A DNA stretch of 39,872 nt from Clostridiales bacterium. Its GTDB lineage: Bacteria; Bacillota; Clostridia; Christensenellales; Aristaeellaceae. Made by a program: the position numbers and the translations under genes. Where the stretch lies: positions 1 through 39,872 of the forward strand of contig SFNY01000012.1 in NCBI GenBank assembly GCA_004554085.1, in the 5' to 3' direction. The notes below the pieces were generated by a model. The model made no database searches. It was not told where the DNA came from and was given only the letters and a program-made list of their open reading frames with translations. Shown piece after piece: positions 28,244-36,014 of this stretch (the stretch's first letter is position 1; each line of letters begins with the position of its first letter).

Positions 28244-28657
28244 ATGGGAAAGTTTATTCAGGAATTCAAGGAGTTTGCGTTTAAGGGCAACGTCATCGAC
28301 ATGGCCGTCGGCGTTGTTATCGGTTCCGCATTTACTGGAATCGTCACCAGTGTCGTCAATGATCTCTTCACGCCCCTCATCGCAAAGCTGACCGGCAGCG
28401 TAGACTTCACCGCGCTCTCGATTCCGCTCGGCGAGGGCGCGGAGGCCCCCACCATTGCGCTGGGCAGTTTCATTCAGGCAGTCATCAATTTCTTCCTGAT
28501 CGCAATCTGCGTGTTCGCCTTCGTGAAGTTCGTGAACAAGCTGCGCAAGCCCAAGCCCGTTGCAGCCGCGAAGCCGCCGCGCCTCTGCCCCTTCTGCAAG
28601 AGCGAAATCGCCGACGACGCAACGCGCTGCCCGCACTGCACTTCCCAGCTGAACTGA
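28244..28657 (+). CDS. mscL: Large-conductance mechanosensitive channel with C-terminal zinc ribbon
   Basis: MscL opens under membrane tension and releases solutes on osmotic downshock. The 137-residue product has FIQEFKEFAFKGNVIDMAVGVVIG (N-terminal helix and TM1), a periplasmic loop, and TM2 (about 76-98). After it comes a C-terminal four-cysteine ribbon, C115-x2-C118 and C129-x2-C132, in place of the plain cytoplasmic helix bundle. This arrangement occurs in other Clostridia as far as I recall. ATG 28244 follows GGAGG. Confidence 0.95.
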   Translation: MGKFIQEFKEFAFKGNVIDMAVGVVIGSAFTGIVTSVVNDLFTPLIAKLTGSVDFTALSIPLGEGAEAPTIALGSFIQAVINFFLIAICVFAFVKFVNKLRKPKPVAAAKPPRLCPFCKSEIADDATRCPHCTSQLN

Positions 28658-28734
28658 TTGCTTTTATCAAATGTGAAGCGCAACGAAAGCTGCAATTCCT
28701 GCAAGCACGTTTGCTTCTGACCGTCATGAGCCGG

Positions 28735-28765
28735 AAAACGGAGCGTCGCGAGGGCGCTCCGTTTT
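28735..28765 (+). terminator. Terminator of mscL, just before the sensor kinase gene
   Basis: AAAACGGAGCG (28735-28745) and CGCTCCGTTTT (28755-28765) form an 11-pair stem with a 9-base loop, and the descending arm ends in TTTT. It ends 18 bases before the next gene, so that gene is either read through or controlled here. Confidence 0.85.
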
Positions 28766-28783
28766 CATACAGGAGGAAGGCAT

Positions 28784-29662
28784 ATGCGCCGCCGATTCGC
28801 AAACAAGATCAATCTGCAAAAAATCACAGGCTTTGCCATCGCCGTCAATGCGGTGCAGATTGCCTGTGCCCTCGCCATACTGCTCTACGCCATCTTCAAT
28901 CAGAATTTCACCATCCCGGAGAGCGCCGAGATCGCGCTGGTGGCGTTCGCTGCGGCGCTGGTGATCTGGGGCGCGGTCGTGGACATCCGCGACGCGATCG
29001 TCACCCGCAGGGTGGAGGATCAGCGCCGGATGCTGGAGGAGGCCTACCGCCAACTGGAGGATCTGAACCGCACGTTGCGCGCCCAGCGCCACGATTTCAA
29101 GAACCACCTCCAGGTTGTGTACAGTCTGACCGAGATGGCCGCCTACGACGATGTGCAGGAGTACGTGCAGCGCATCTATGAGGACGTGCAATCCGTGGGC
29201 AGCCACATCCGAACCTCCGTTCCGGCGGTGAACGCGCTGATCTCTGCCAAGGCGGCCGACTGTGCTGAGCGCGGCATTACCTTCCACAGCGACATCCAGT
29301 CCCAGTGGGATCAGGTGCAGATTCCCGGCTGGGAGATGTGCCGCATACTGGGCAATCTGGTGGACAACGCCATGGATGCTGTGCTCGAACAGAAGGATCG
29401 GGAGCCCTGGGTGCGGGTGTACATCGGCGAGGACATCCGCTGCTGGAAGCTGGAGGTGTCCAACAACGGCCCCGAAATTCCCGCATCCCGGCGGCGCGAC
29501 ATCTTCCAGCCCGGCTTCACCACGAAATCCGCCGGTCACGGAAACGGCCTGAGCATCGTGTCGGATCTGCTGGAAAAGTACAACGGCGAAATGCGCCTGA
29601 CAAGCGACGCGGAGGTCACGCGCTTCTCCTGCAGCTTTCCCAAGTGCGTGGCCAAGGTCTGA
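28784..29662 (+). CDS. Orphan sensor histidine kinase of the Spo0B/CitA-like class
   Basis: The 292-residue protein has two N-terminal membrane helices (about 16-38 and 47-68), a coiled linker (78-100), the phospho-acceptor H103 in QRHDFKNHLQ, which is the motif of citrate-type and AgrC-like kinases, and an ATPase domain with NLVDNAMDAV, NNGPEIP and GHGNGLSIV. The extracytoplasmic loop is only about 8 residues, so sensing may occur in the membrane or inside. There is no response regulator next to it. GGAGGAAGG precedes ATG 28784. Confidence 0.88.
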   Translation: MRRRFANKINLQKITGFAIAVNAVQIACALAILLYAIFNQNFTIPESAEIALVAFAAALVIWGAVVDIRDAIVTRRVEDQRRMLEEAYRQLEDLNRTLRAQRHDFKNHLQVVYSLTEMAAYDDVQEYVQRIYEDVQSVGSHIRTSVPAVNALISAKAADCAERGITFHSDIQSQWDQVQIPGWEMCRILGNLVDNAMDAVLEQKDREPWVRVYIGEDIRCWKLEVSNNGPEIPASRRRDIFQPGFTTKSAGHGNGLSIVSDLLEKYNGEMRLTSDAEVTRFSCSFPKCVAKV

Positions 29663-29692
29663 AGCGCAACAACGCATCAAATATAGACATAC

Positions 29693-29736
29693 AGAGAATC
29701 GGGGAGCAGGCGCTGGGCCTGTCTCCCCGATTCTCT
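29693..29736. terminator. Strong bidirectional terminator
   Basis: AGAGAATCGGGGAG (29693-29706) and CTCCCCGATTCTCT (29723-29736) form a perfect 14-pair stem. TTTTCC follows shortly on the plus strand. It serves the sensor kinase gene and the convergent CbiC-like gene, which stops 8 bases to its right. Confidence 0.9.
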
Positions 29737-29743
29737 GCTTTTC

Positions 29744-30361
29744 CTATTTTGCTTTTCCGTTGGATTTGGCAATCTCCCGCAGGATCGCATTGACAATCGC
29801 GATCGTCACCGGAATGCCGCCCTTCTTGCCGCGAACGACGATGGACGTCAGATCGCTGTCAATCAGCCGTTCCTTGAGCTGCACTACGCTTGCAAAGCCT
29901 GTCGAGGCTGCCAGCACGCACACATCGCTCATCGGTTCGTGCTGCCTGCGGCGGATCATCCGATTGATGGCCGCAGGCGCGCTGCCCACCACCATCAGCT
30001 TGGGCCCGTTGATTGCAAGTCCATAATCCACGGCGATTTCGGCGCGGGTAATGCGCCGCTGCTCCGCCAGGGAAATCACCTGCGGTTCATCGATAAAGCA
30101 GGCGATCTTCGCACCCTTGTTTCCCATCAGATTGACATCAATTCCGTTGGCGACGAGGGTCGTATCGGTGATAATTGTGCCGCCCATCTCGATCAGGCGC
30201 TTGATGTGCGTCAGAGCCGTTGGGCTGAAGTAAATGCTTTGGGCCAGCGTAGCGTCATTGGTCTCATGCTCTATATCCGCAAATATGGAGGATAGCTCCT
30301 GCGTCATATAGGGCATCCCAACATTATGACGGCTTCCATCGCCCGGTGTTCTACGAATCAA
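29744..30361 (-). CDS. Stand-alone CbiC/CobH-like protein (precorrin-8X methylmutase family)
   Basis: CbiC/CobH moves a methyl group in the corrin ring during cobalamin synthesis. The 205-residue product aligns by eye: IEHETNDATLAQSIYFSPTAL (His kept at the catalytic site), GGTIITDTTLVANGI, VVGSAPAAI, and VVRGKKGGIPVTIAIVNAIL. But family hallmarks are altered: NAPTAL reads SAPAAI, and the PVGF of the pocket reads ASTGF. No other corrin gene is in the window. A TTG at 30361, 9 bases after GAGGAG, is taken as start; ATG 30316 has no ribosome site. It may have a changed substrate. Confidence 0.75.
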   Translation of the reverse strand: MIRRTPGDGSRHNVGMPYMTQELSSIFADIEHETNDATLAQSIYFSPTALTHIKRLIEMGGTIITDTTLVANGIDVNLMGNKGAKIACFIDEPQVISLAEQRRITRAEIAVDYGLAINGPKLMVVGSAPAAINRMIRRRQHEPMSDVCVLAASTGFASVVQLKERLIDSDLTSIVVRGKKGGIPVTIAIVNAILREIAKSNGKAK

Positions 30362-30436
30362 TCGTTTACACTCCTCATAATCTGTTTTGCAACCGTTTTC
30401 AAATTTAATTAAGTGAATGAATACCCATGTATTATC

Positions 30437-30465
30437 ATATTAAACAATTCTTGCCAAAAAGTCAA
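30437..30465 (-). promoter_or_regulatory. Promoter of the CbiC-like gene
   Basis: Minus strand TTGACT (30465-30460), 17-base spacer, TAATAT (30442-30437). The 5' UTR would be about 70 bases and is AT-rich. Confidence 0.6.
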
Positions 30466-30645
30466 GATACAAAGTCACAAAATACAATATTTAACCTCGT
30501 TCTAATTTTAAACTCTTCTAATTTCAATACAAGAACGCGATTTATGTCAGATTTCCGTTAATAAATTCCGTTAATTTATAAATGCATAAAAAATTCGATA
30601 TGCAGGCGCATTGCTGCGGGTTCCCTGGATGCGCAGGGCCCATGA
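30466..30645. other. AT-rich stretch without a gene
   Basis: Between the CbiC-like promoter and the purR terminator the sequence is much richer in A and T than the rest of the window and holds no frame with a ribosome site. I see no riboswitch or RNA that I recognise in it. Confidence 0.5.
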
Positions 30646-30682
30646 AAGAAACAGACGTTGAAGGCGTGAACCATTCAACGTC
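30646..30682 (-). terminator. Terminator of purR
   Basis: GACGTTGAA (30654-30662) and TTCAACGTC (30674-30682) form a perfect 9-pair stem with an 11-base loop; on the minus strand TGTTTCTTTC follows. It lies about 30 bases past purR. Confidence 0.8.
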
Positions 30683-30713
30683 GCGCGCCCTCTCAGGTTC
30701 CCCCGATCGGACA

Positions 30714-31535
30714 TTATTGATATTGCTGTGCGGGCCGCACGATGGCGCAGCCGGTTTCCCTGTCGAAGCCCTCCAGAATCAGCAGCGAATTTGCGCCCTT
30801 CACACGCTTCTCCTGAGGCGTTGCGGTGGCGATCATCACGCACACGCCGACGACCTCCGCCTGGAACTCGCGCATCATGTCCACCATGCCCTGAAGGGTT
30901 CCGCCGCCCTTCATGAAGTCGTCCACGATCAGCGCCCTCTGACCGGGGTTGACCGCGCGGCGGGCCAGCGCCATGGTCTCGATGCGCTCGTTTCCGCCGC
31001 CCGCGATGTAGTTGATCTTCACGGCGGAGCCCTCGTAGGCGCGGCTATCGCGGCGGGCGATGACCAGCGGCACGTCCAGCATGCGCGCAGTCATCAGCGC
31101 GATGGGAATACCCTTGGTCTCCATGGTAAGCACGAAATCCGGGGCCTTGTCGTAGTACTGCATGGCGAGGATTTCCCCCAGCGACTGGGCCGTGACGGAC
31201 TCTGCGGTTACGTCGGAGGTGTACAGGAAGCCGCCGGGCAGCATTCTGCCAGGCTCCTGGAGGCGCTTGGCCAGCGCGCCGAGCACCCTGCGGCAGCGCT
31301 CCATGCTGGGCATGGCGCGATAGCGCACGCCGCCCGCAGCGCCGGCCACAGTCTCGATCAGACCCAGGTCAAACTGGCGAAAGGAGGCGCTGACCAGATC
31401 GATGTCCTCGCTGATGGTGGACTTCGCAGCGCCGAACATGTCGCAGAATTCGCCCAGCGTGTGAATGCGGTTGGGCGTATCCGTCAAAATGCGCGTCATC
31501 GCTCCGAGGCGTTCGTTGCGCTTAATCTTATCCAT
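30714..31535 (-). CDS. purR: Pur operon repressor PurR (Bacillus type)
   Basis: This PurR has a winged-helix N-terminus and a phosphoribosyltransferase-like C-terminal domain that senses PRPP. The 273-residue protein shows the helix-turn-helix AAKSTISEDI near 36-45 and the PRPP loop ALIVDDFMKGGGT (201-213). It is unrelated to the LacI-type PurR of E. coli. ATG 31535 follows GGGAGAGGG; the frame reaches 13 codons further upstream. In B. subtilis it represses purine genes at paired PurBoxes, and such a pair is seen just upstream, indicating autoregulation. Purine genes are not in the window. Confidence 0.95.
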   Translation of the reverse strand: MDKIKRNERLGAMTRILTDTPNRIHTLGEFCDMFGAAKSTISEDIDLVSASFRQFDLGLIETVAGAAGGVRYRAMPSMERCRRVLGALAKRLQEPGRMLPGGFLYTSDVTAESVTAQSLGEILAMQYYDKAPDFVLTMETKGIPIALMTARMLDVPLVIARRDSRAYEGSAVKINYIAGGGNERIETMALARRAVNPGQRALIVDDFMKGGGTLQGMVDMMREFQAEVVGVCVMIATATPQEKRVKGANSLLILEGFDRETGCAIVRPAQQYQ

Positions 31536-31547
31536 GCGTCCCTCTCC

Positions 31548-31594
31548 CATTTCCGAATAATTCTCTATTTTCAAATGATTATAATTCGGAAATG
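31548..31594 (-). promoter_or_regulatory. Paired PurBox-like sites at purR
   Basis: CATTTCCGAAT (31548-31558) and ATTCGGAAATG (31584-31594) are perfect inverted copies 25 bases apart. They contain the CCGAA core of the B. subtilis PurBox and span the putative -10 (TATAAT on the minus strand) and the region before the ribosome site. Spacing is close to, but slightly above, the known pairs. Confidence 0.7.
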
Positions 31595-31676
31595 TTAGCT
31601 TTCTGCGTTCTTCCGTGTGAAATCCGCGCGCATACGAATTTTTAACGTGAAAAGGGGCGCAATTCCGCCGTTGGAC

Positions 31677-31705
31677 TTGCAGTCAGTGGGGAATTCCGAT
31701 ATAAT
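31677..31705 (+). promoter_or_regulatory. murC promoter
   Basis: TTGCAG (31677-31682), 17-base spacer, TATAAT (31700-31705). The 5' UTR is about 75 bases and has no obvious structure. Confidence 0.7.
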
Positions 31706-31784
31706 AGATACTGATGGAGTATGTTTCGGCGCTTTTTATGCGCCCGCATGCGCCGATACCACATATTTCGGAGATGTTAAAAGC

Positions 31785-33179
31785 ATGGTTGAAAAAATCC
31801 ACAGCTTTCAGGGGCGGCACGTCCACTTTATCGGCGTCGGCGGCAGCTCGATGTCCGGCCTTGCGGGCCTGCTGCAGCAGGAGGGTTACATCGTCAGCGG
31901 CTCGGACAAAACCCGCTCCCACAAGACCGACCACCTTGCGGAGCAGGGCATCGAGATTCACATCGGCCACGACGCGCAGAACGTGCACGGCGCGGACGTA
32001 ATCGTCTACTCCGCCGCGATCTCCCCCGAAAATGTCGAACGTTCGGAAGCTGCGCGCCTGGGCATCCCCCAGATCGAGCGCTGCGACCTGATCGGCCAGC
32101 TGATGGCAGGCAACCGCTTCGCCGTTGGCGTCAGCGGTACCCACGGCAAGACCACCACAACCTCTATGCTGGCCCAGTGCTTCCTCTCCGCCGGAGCCGA
32201 TCCCACGATTCACATCGGCGGCGAGCTGGATTTCATCGGCGGCAGCACCCGGCAGGGCGACGGCAACGACTTCCTCTGCGAGGCCTGCGAGTTCCGGGAG
32301 AGCTTTCTGCACTTCCAGCCCACGGTGGCCGTGATTACCAACATCGACGAGGATCACCTGGATTACTATCGGGACATCGATCACATCGAGTCTGCCTTCC
32401 GGAAGTTTGCGGATCTGCTGCCGGAGGACGGCTGGTGCGTGGCCTGGGGTGACGATCCCCGCGCACGCAGGGTGTGTCTGGAGAGCCGCTGCAACCACCT
32501 GACCTACGGCGTCGGCGCGGACAACGACCTGGTGGCGGAGAACCTCGTCTACGACGAGCTGGGCCGCGCGAGCTTCGACGCGGTGCTCCACGGCGAAAAC
32601 CTCGGCCACTTCCACGTGGGCGTTGCCAGCGAGGCCAACATGCTGGATGCGCTGGCGGTCATCGGCGTGTGCCGAATCCGGGGCCTGAATCTTACAAAGG
32701 TCGCCGAGGCGCTCTCCGGCTTCATCGGCGCGCACCGCCGCTTTGAGTGCACCAGCGTGACCGACGGCGTGAAGTGCTACACCGACTACGGCCACAACCC
32801 CGCTGAGATCAAGAACGCGCTGAAGATCGCCAAGCTCCAGCCCCACGGCGAGCTCTGGTCGGTGTTCCAGCCCCACACCTACTCCCGCACCCGCACGCTG
32901 TTTACGCAGTTCCTGGAGACCTTCGATCTGGCGGATCACGTGCTGGTGACGGACATCTGCGCGGCCCGCGAGACCGACCCCGGCGACATTCACGCCCGCA
33001 TGTTCATCGAGCCGCTGCGTGCGCGGGGCCTGGACGCGGTACTCACGCCCAGCTTTGACGATGCGGAGGCCTATCTGCGCGCCCACTGGCACGAGGGCGA
33101 CCTGATGATCAGCCACGGCTGCGGCGACATCGACCTGCTGAATGAGCAGATCGCCGCCCACGGCGACACCCAGCGATGA
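31785..33179 (+). CDS. murC: UDP-N-acetylmuramate--L-alanine ligase
   Basis: MurC adds the first alanine to the peptidoglycan stem peptide using ATP. The 464-residue protein begins with a Rossmann part (HFIGVGGSSMSGLAGL), has the ATP loop GVSGTHGKTTTTSM (115-128), then TNIDEDHLDYY in the central domain and DYGHNPAEIKNAL in the C-terminal domain. ATG 31785 follows GGAG at 11 bases; an open extension of 56 codons covers the promoter and is rejected. It overlaps or abuts the lipoprotein gene. Confidence 0.96.
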   Translation: MVEKIHSFQGRHVHFIGVGGSSMSGLAGLLQQEGYIVSGSDKTRSHKTDHLAEQGIEIHIGHDAQNVHGADVIVYSAAISPENVERSEAARLGIPQIERCDLIGQLMAGNRFAVGVSGTHGKTTTTSMLAQCFLSAGADPTIHIGGELDFIGGSTRQGDGNDFLCEACEFRESFLHFQPTVAVITNIDEDHLDYYRDIDHIESAFRKFADLLPEDGWCVAWGDDPRARRVCLESRCNHLTYGVGADNDLVAENLVYDELGRASFDAVLHGENLGHFHVGVASEANMLDALAVIGVCRIRGLNLTKVAEALSGFIGAHRRFECTSVTDGVKCYTDYGHNPAEIKNALKIAKLQPHGELWSVFQPHTYSRTRTLFTQFLETFDLADHVLVTDICAARETDPGDIHARMFIEPLRARGLDAVLTPSFDDAEAYLRAHWHEGDLMISHGCGDIDLLNEQIAAHGDTQR

Positions 33180-33196
33180 TACCGGAGGGATATAAT

Positions 33197-34069
33197 TTGA
33201 AGAGATTTCTGTGCCTGCTGCTGTGCGCAATGTTGATTTGCACGTTCTGCGCCTGCGGCAAGAGCGACAAGCCGGATGCGGCCGCGACGCAGGAGGCGAA
33301 CTTTGCGCCCGAAACCACGGCGGTAGCCGGAAGCGGACTTGCGCAGGCCATCGCGTCGGTCGAGGATGACGGCGACAAACAGACCGCGCCGGACGAAGCG
33401 CAGGATGTGCAGCCCGCCATCCAGAACGAACCTGTGGCCCAGGACGTTGCCATTGACACACCCGTCAGCAACGATGCAACCGACGGTGCTGCACAGGCGG
33501 CGGATACGCCGGAACCCACTGCCGAGCCTGCCGCCGCGCAGCCCTTCGCCACGGCCACCCCCCAGCCCAACACCGCCATCAGCGGCTACGCCGAGGTAGT
33601 CGGCACCGGCCTGGGCTTCCGTTTCAGCCATCCGCAGGGTTGGCAGAACATTCCGGGAAAGTCCACGGTCTGTTTCATGCAGCCGACGGATAACGGAACG
33701 GTCTACCCCGCCCGCGTGACGGTGACCATGAAGAAGCTCTCCCACGCGGGCAATGAAACCCGTCTGCAGGAGCAGATGGTCTCCTTTGTGGAGGTGCTTC
33801 AGGAGCAGTACGACGAGAAGACCTTCGAGGTGGACACCAATCTGGACACCGAGACCGGCTTCATGGGCGGCAAGCGCTCCTATGCTACCACCTATCTCGC
33901 CTACGACGGCGATCAGGAGATCAAGGGCTACATCGCCATGACCTACTTCGACAAGTACGTGTTCTGCTTCCACTTCCAGTGCGCCTACGAGGATTACGCC
34001 GCCTTTGAGCCCGCCATTCGCCACATGCGCGATTCCGTGAAGCCGGACGAGGACAGCCTCAGTTCATAA
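33197..34069 (+). CDS. Probable lipoprotein with Pro/Ala-rich linker
   Basis: A TTG at 33197, 6 bases after GGAGGG, opens MKRFLCLLLCAMLICTFCACGKS, a lipoprotein signal with probable acylated C20 although Phe at -3 is atypical. An ATG at 33176 overlapping the murC stop would add seven residues (MIPEGYN) and lacks a ribosome site. Residues 25-130 are Ala/Pro/Thr/Asp-rich and disordered; 135-285 form a compact domain (GLGFRFSHPQGW near its start) reminiscent of PsbP/DUF1795-like folds. Function is not known. It follows murC in one unit. Confidence 0.8.
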   Translation: MKRFLCLLLCAMLICTFCACGKSDKPDAAATQEANFAPETTAVAGSGLAQAIASVEDDGDKQTAPDEAQDVQPAIQNEPVAQDVAIDTPVSNDATDGAAQAADTPEPTAEPAAAQPFATATPQPNTAISGYAEVVGTGLGFRFSHPQGWQNIPGKSTVCFMQPTDNGTVYPARVTVTMKKLSHAGNETRLQEQMVSFVEVLQEQYDEKTFEVDTNLDTETGFMGGKRSYATTYLAYDGDQEIKGYIAMTYFDKYVFCFHFQCAYEDYAAFEPAIRHMRDSVKPDEDSLSS

Positions 34070-34080
34070 ATCCAGCATTC

Positions 34081-34110
34081 GGCGCTCCGAAAACAACGGA
34101 GTGCCATTTT
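34081..34110 (+). terminator. Terminator of murC-lipoprotein unit
   Basis: GGCGCTCCG (34081-34089) and CGGAGTGCC (34097-34105) pair with one wobble around 7 bases, followed by ATTTTATC. Confidence 0.8.
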
Positions 34111-34122
34111 ATCTGAAACAAC

Positions 34123-34148
34123 AGGAGCCACCCGAATGGATGGCTCCT
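34123..34148 (-). terminator. Terminator of rnpB
   Basis: AGGAGCCA (34123-34130) and TGGCTCCT (34141-34148) form a perfect 8-pair stem; on the minus strand GTTGTTTC follows. It is 13 bases past the end of the RNase P RNA. Confidence 0.65.
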
Positions 34149-34160
34149 GTCATATATGAA

Positions 34161-34507
34161 AATTGCGAGCGGCGTCTGTAAGCCGAGTTCTGTATTGGAC
34201 GATCATCTGTCTAGGCTCCAGGTTGCCATGGAGCTCAAGCGATTACCCGAAAGCGTGACGGGCCGCCACATATGCTTTCCTATCAATCTTGCACCGGGTG
34301 GGGTTTACAGAGCGGACAAGTCGCCATGCCGCTGGTGAGCTCTTACCTCGCCTTTCCACCCTTGCGTTCCCTTGCGGGAATTCGCGGTATATCTCTGTTG
34401 CACTTTCCTTGGAGTCGCCTCCACCGGCAGTTAACCGGCACCCTGCCCTGCGGTGCTCGGACTTTCCTCAGACATCAAGCCTGCGATCGTCTGGCGCCCT
34501 CGCAATT
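34161..34507 (-). ncRNA. rnpB: RNase P RNA, bacterial class A
   Basis: RNase P RNA is the catalytic part of the enzyme that trims the 5' ends of tRNA precursors. On the minus strand the ends AATTGCGAG and CTCGCAATT pair as helix P1. The conserved GAGGAAAGTCCGAGC lies near the 5' end, CAGGGCAGGGTGCCGG follows, and ACAGAACTCGGCTTACA closes the 3' end; these are the hallmark P4 and J2/4 regions. Length is about 347 bases. It lies 21 bases after the zinc-ribbon gene stop with no clear own promoter, so it may be processed from the longer transcript. Exact ends are estimated. Confidence 0.94.
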
Positions 34508-34528
34508 CATATCAAATTATTCTTGCGG

Positions 34529-35236
34529 TCAGTCCTCCGCGTAGAGGATGCGGCCGCAGTTGTCGCAGGTGACCAGCTTGCCCTGCTCCTTGATGGCCAG
34601 CAGGGTTGCGCTGGGCAGAGACATGAAGCATCCGCTGCACTGGCCGTCGATGAGCTTGGCCATGGGCGGCGTGCAGTGCTGCTTGATGGTGCGATACTTC
34701 TCCAGCAGATCTGCTTCGATCTTCCCGGATTCCTGCTCGGTTCTGGCGCGCATCTCCTTCAGCGTGGCGGTGTCCTGCTTGAACTCCACGTCGTATTCCT
34801 TCTTGAGCTGATCGAACTCCTGCTTGGTCTTGGCTGCGCGCACGCGAATCTCGCGCTGCTGGCGATCCTTGACCTCCGCATCCTTGCGCATCTTGCTCAG
34901 CTCCTGCTCGTAGCGCGTCAGGTTGTCCATCAGCTTCTGCACGGGCTCCATGCGCGCGTTGGCCTCCTCTTCGGACGTGGGAGGATTGCTCTCGAGCTCT
35001 TCCATCAGGCCGGTGAGCACCTTCTGCAGGCGCTCCGCGTCGTCGCGCACGGCCTCCAGGCGGTCCGCCATGGCCGCCACGTCGCTCTCCAGCTTCTTCA
35101 TATTGTTCTGCTGATCCATCAGAAAATTGCGCTGCTTGAGCAGCTTCTGGCGCTTTTCAGACTGGCGAATCTTTGCCTCGAACCTGTCGGCTTCCATATC
35201 CACCTGCATGAACTGCCACAATTTTTCCAACTGCAT
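34529..35236 (-). CDS. Coiled-coil protein with C4-type zinc ribbon
   Basis: The 235-residue protein is a long antiparallel-looking coiled coil (about 12-175) that ends in a four-cysteine ribbon: C-x2-C in GQCSGCFMSLP and C-x2-C in TCDNCGRIL. This matches the zf-RING_7 family, whose members of the CT398/HP0958 type have been linked to nucleic-acid binding or assembly functions in a few species. Here its role is unknown. It lies between nif3-like and rnpB in the dnaG-rpoD transcription unit. Confidence 0.88.
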   Translation of the reverse strand: MQLEKLWQFMQVDMEADRFEAKIRQSEKRQKLLKQRNFLMDQQNNMKKLESDVAAMADRLEAVRDDAERLQKVLTGLMEELESNPPTSEEEANARMEPVQKLMDNLTRYEQELSKMRKDAEVKDRQQREIRVRAAKTKQEFDQLKKEYDVEFKQDTATLKEMRARTEQESGKIEADLLEKYRTIKQHCTPPMAKLIDGQCSGCFMSLPSATLLAIKEQGKLVTCDNCGRILYAED

Positions 35237-35252
35237 AATTCATCCTCCAATT

Positions 35253-36014
35253 CTACCGGAACATCTCCGCTTCACTCACATGCACTCGTACATTCCATTT
35301 TACACCATCCGGGCCGATTTGTAAAGCACCGGCCAGCATGGAAATTGCGGGCAGCTCCGTGGCCGCATGTCCGGCCTCCAGCACGCACATGCCCTCCGAA
35401 TAGGCGTCCCATGCCTTGTGATGGGCAATCTCGCCGGTCAGGTAGACGTCCGCGCCGAGCTGACGCGCCTGCGGTGCAAAGTCACCGCCAGCGCCGCCCA
35501 GCAGAGCCACGCGCGCGATCCTTCTTTCGTCCTCGCCGTAGCAGCGAATCGGGCCGCCCAGAACCTTCTCCGCATGGCGGCGGAACTCCCCCAGCGTGGG
35601 AATTCCGGTGATGCCGATACGCATGCCCTCCTCGTGCGCCTGCACGTCGTGCAGTCCCAGCGCCGCCGCAAGCGCGTCGTTCACGCCTGGCACGGCGTTG
35701 TCAAAGTTCGTGTGCGCGGCGATCAGGCCGATGCCGCTGCGCACGAGGCCGCAGAGCAGCCTGCCCTCCGCGTCGTCCTCCCGCAGGTTCTTCCGTCCGC
35801 GGAACAGGATCGGATGGTGGGTGACGATCAGCTGCGCCTTCTTCTCAATCGCCTCGCGGAGCACGCCATCGTTCAGATCCAGCGCGCAGAGGACGCCCTC
35901 CACCGGCTGATCCGAGCTGCCGGCGAGAATTCCGGCATTGTCCCACTCCTCCTGGAGCGCAAAGGGCGCAAATTCATCGATCCTGCGATAGACCTCGCCG
36001 ATGGTCACAGACAT
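35253..36014 (-). CDS. Nif3-like dinuclear metal centre protein (YqfO/YbgI family)
   Basis: The 253-residue protein has the metal ligands HH in VTHHPILF, H in AHTNFDNAVPG, and the C-terminal H-x3-E in LEAGHAATE. Bacillus YqfO is about 370 residues with a PII-like insert; this copy lacks it and has the length of E. coli YbgI. Biochemical role is not settled; some members are reported as GTP cyclohydrolase-like. ATG 36014 follows GGAGG inside trmK (10-base overlap). Confidence 0.92.
   Translation of the reverse strand: MSVTIGEVYRRIDEFAPFALQEEWDNAGILAGSSDQPVEGVLCALDLNDGVLREAIEKKAQLIVTHHPILFRGRKNLREDDAEGRLLCGLVRSGIGLIAAHTNFDNAVPGVNDALAAALGLHDVQAHEEGMRIGITGIPTLGEFRRHAEKVLGGPIRCYGEDERRIARVALLGGAGGDFAPQARQLGADVYLTGEIAHHKAWDAYSEGMCVLEAGHAATELPAISMLAGALQIGPDGVKWNVRVHVSEAEMFR

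Noticed and set aside
30590..30720. Possible purine riboswitch or T-box near purR
   Set aside because: Only a simple terminator stem is seen; no conserved riboswitch core was found.
31683..33461. Minus-strand open frame of 592 codons opposite murC
   Set aside because: No motif, and murC with clear ATP-loop and substrate motifs occupies the same DNA.
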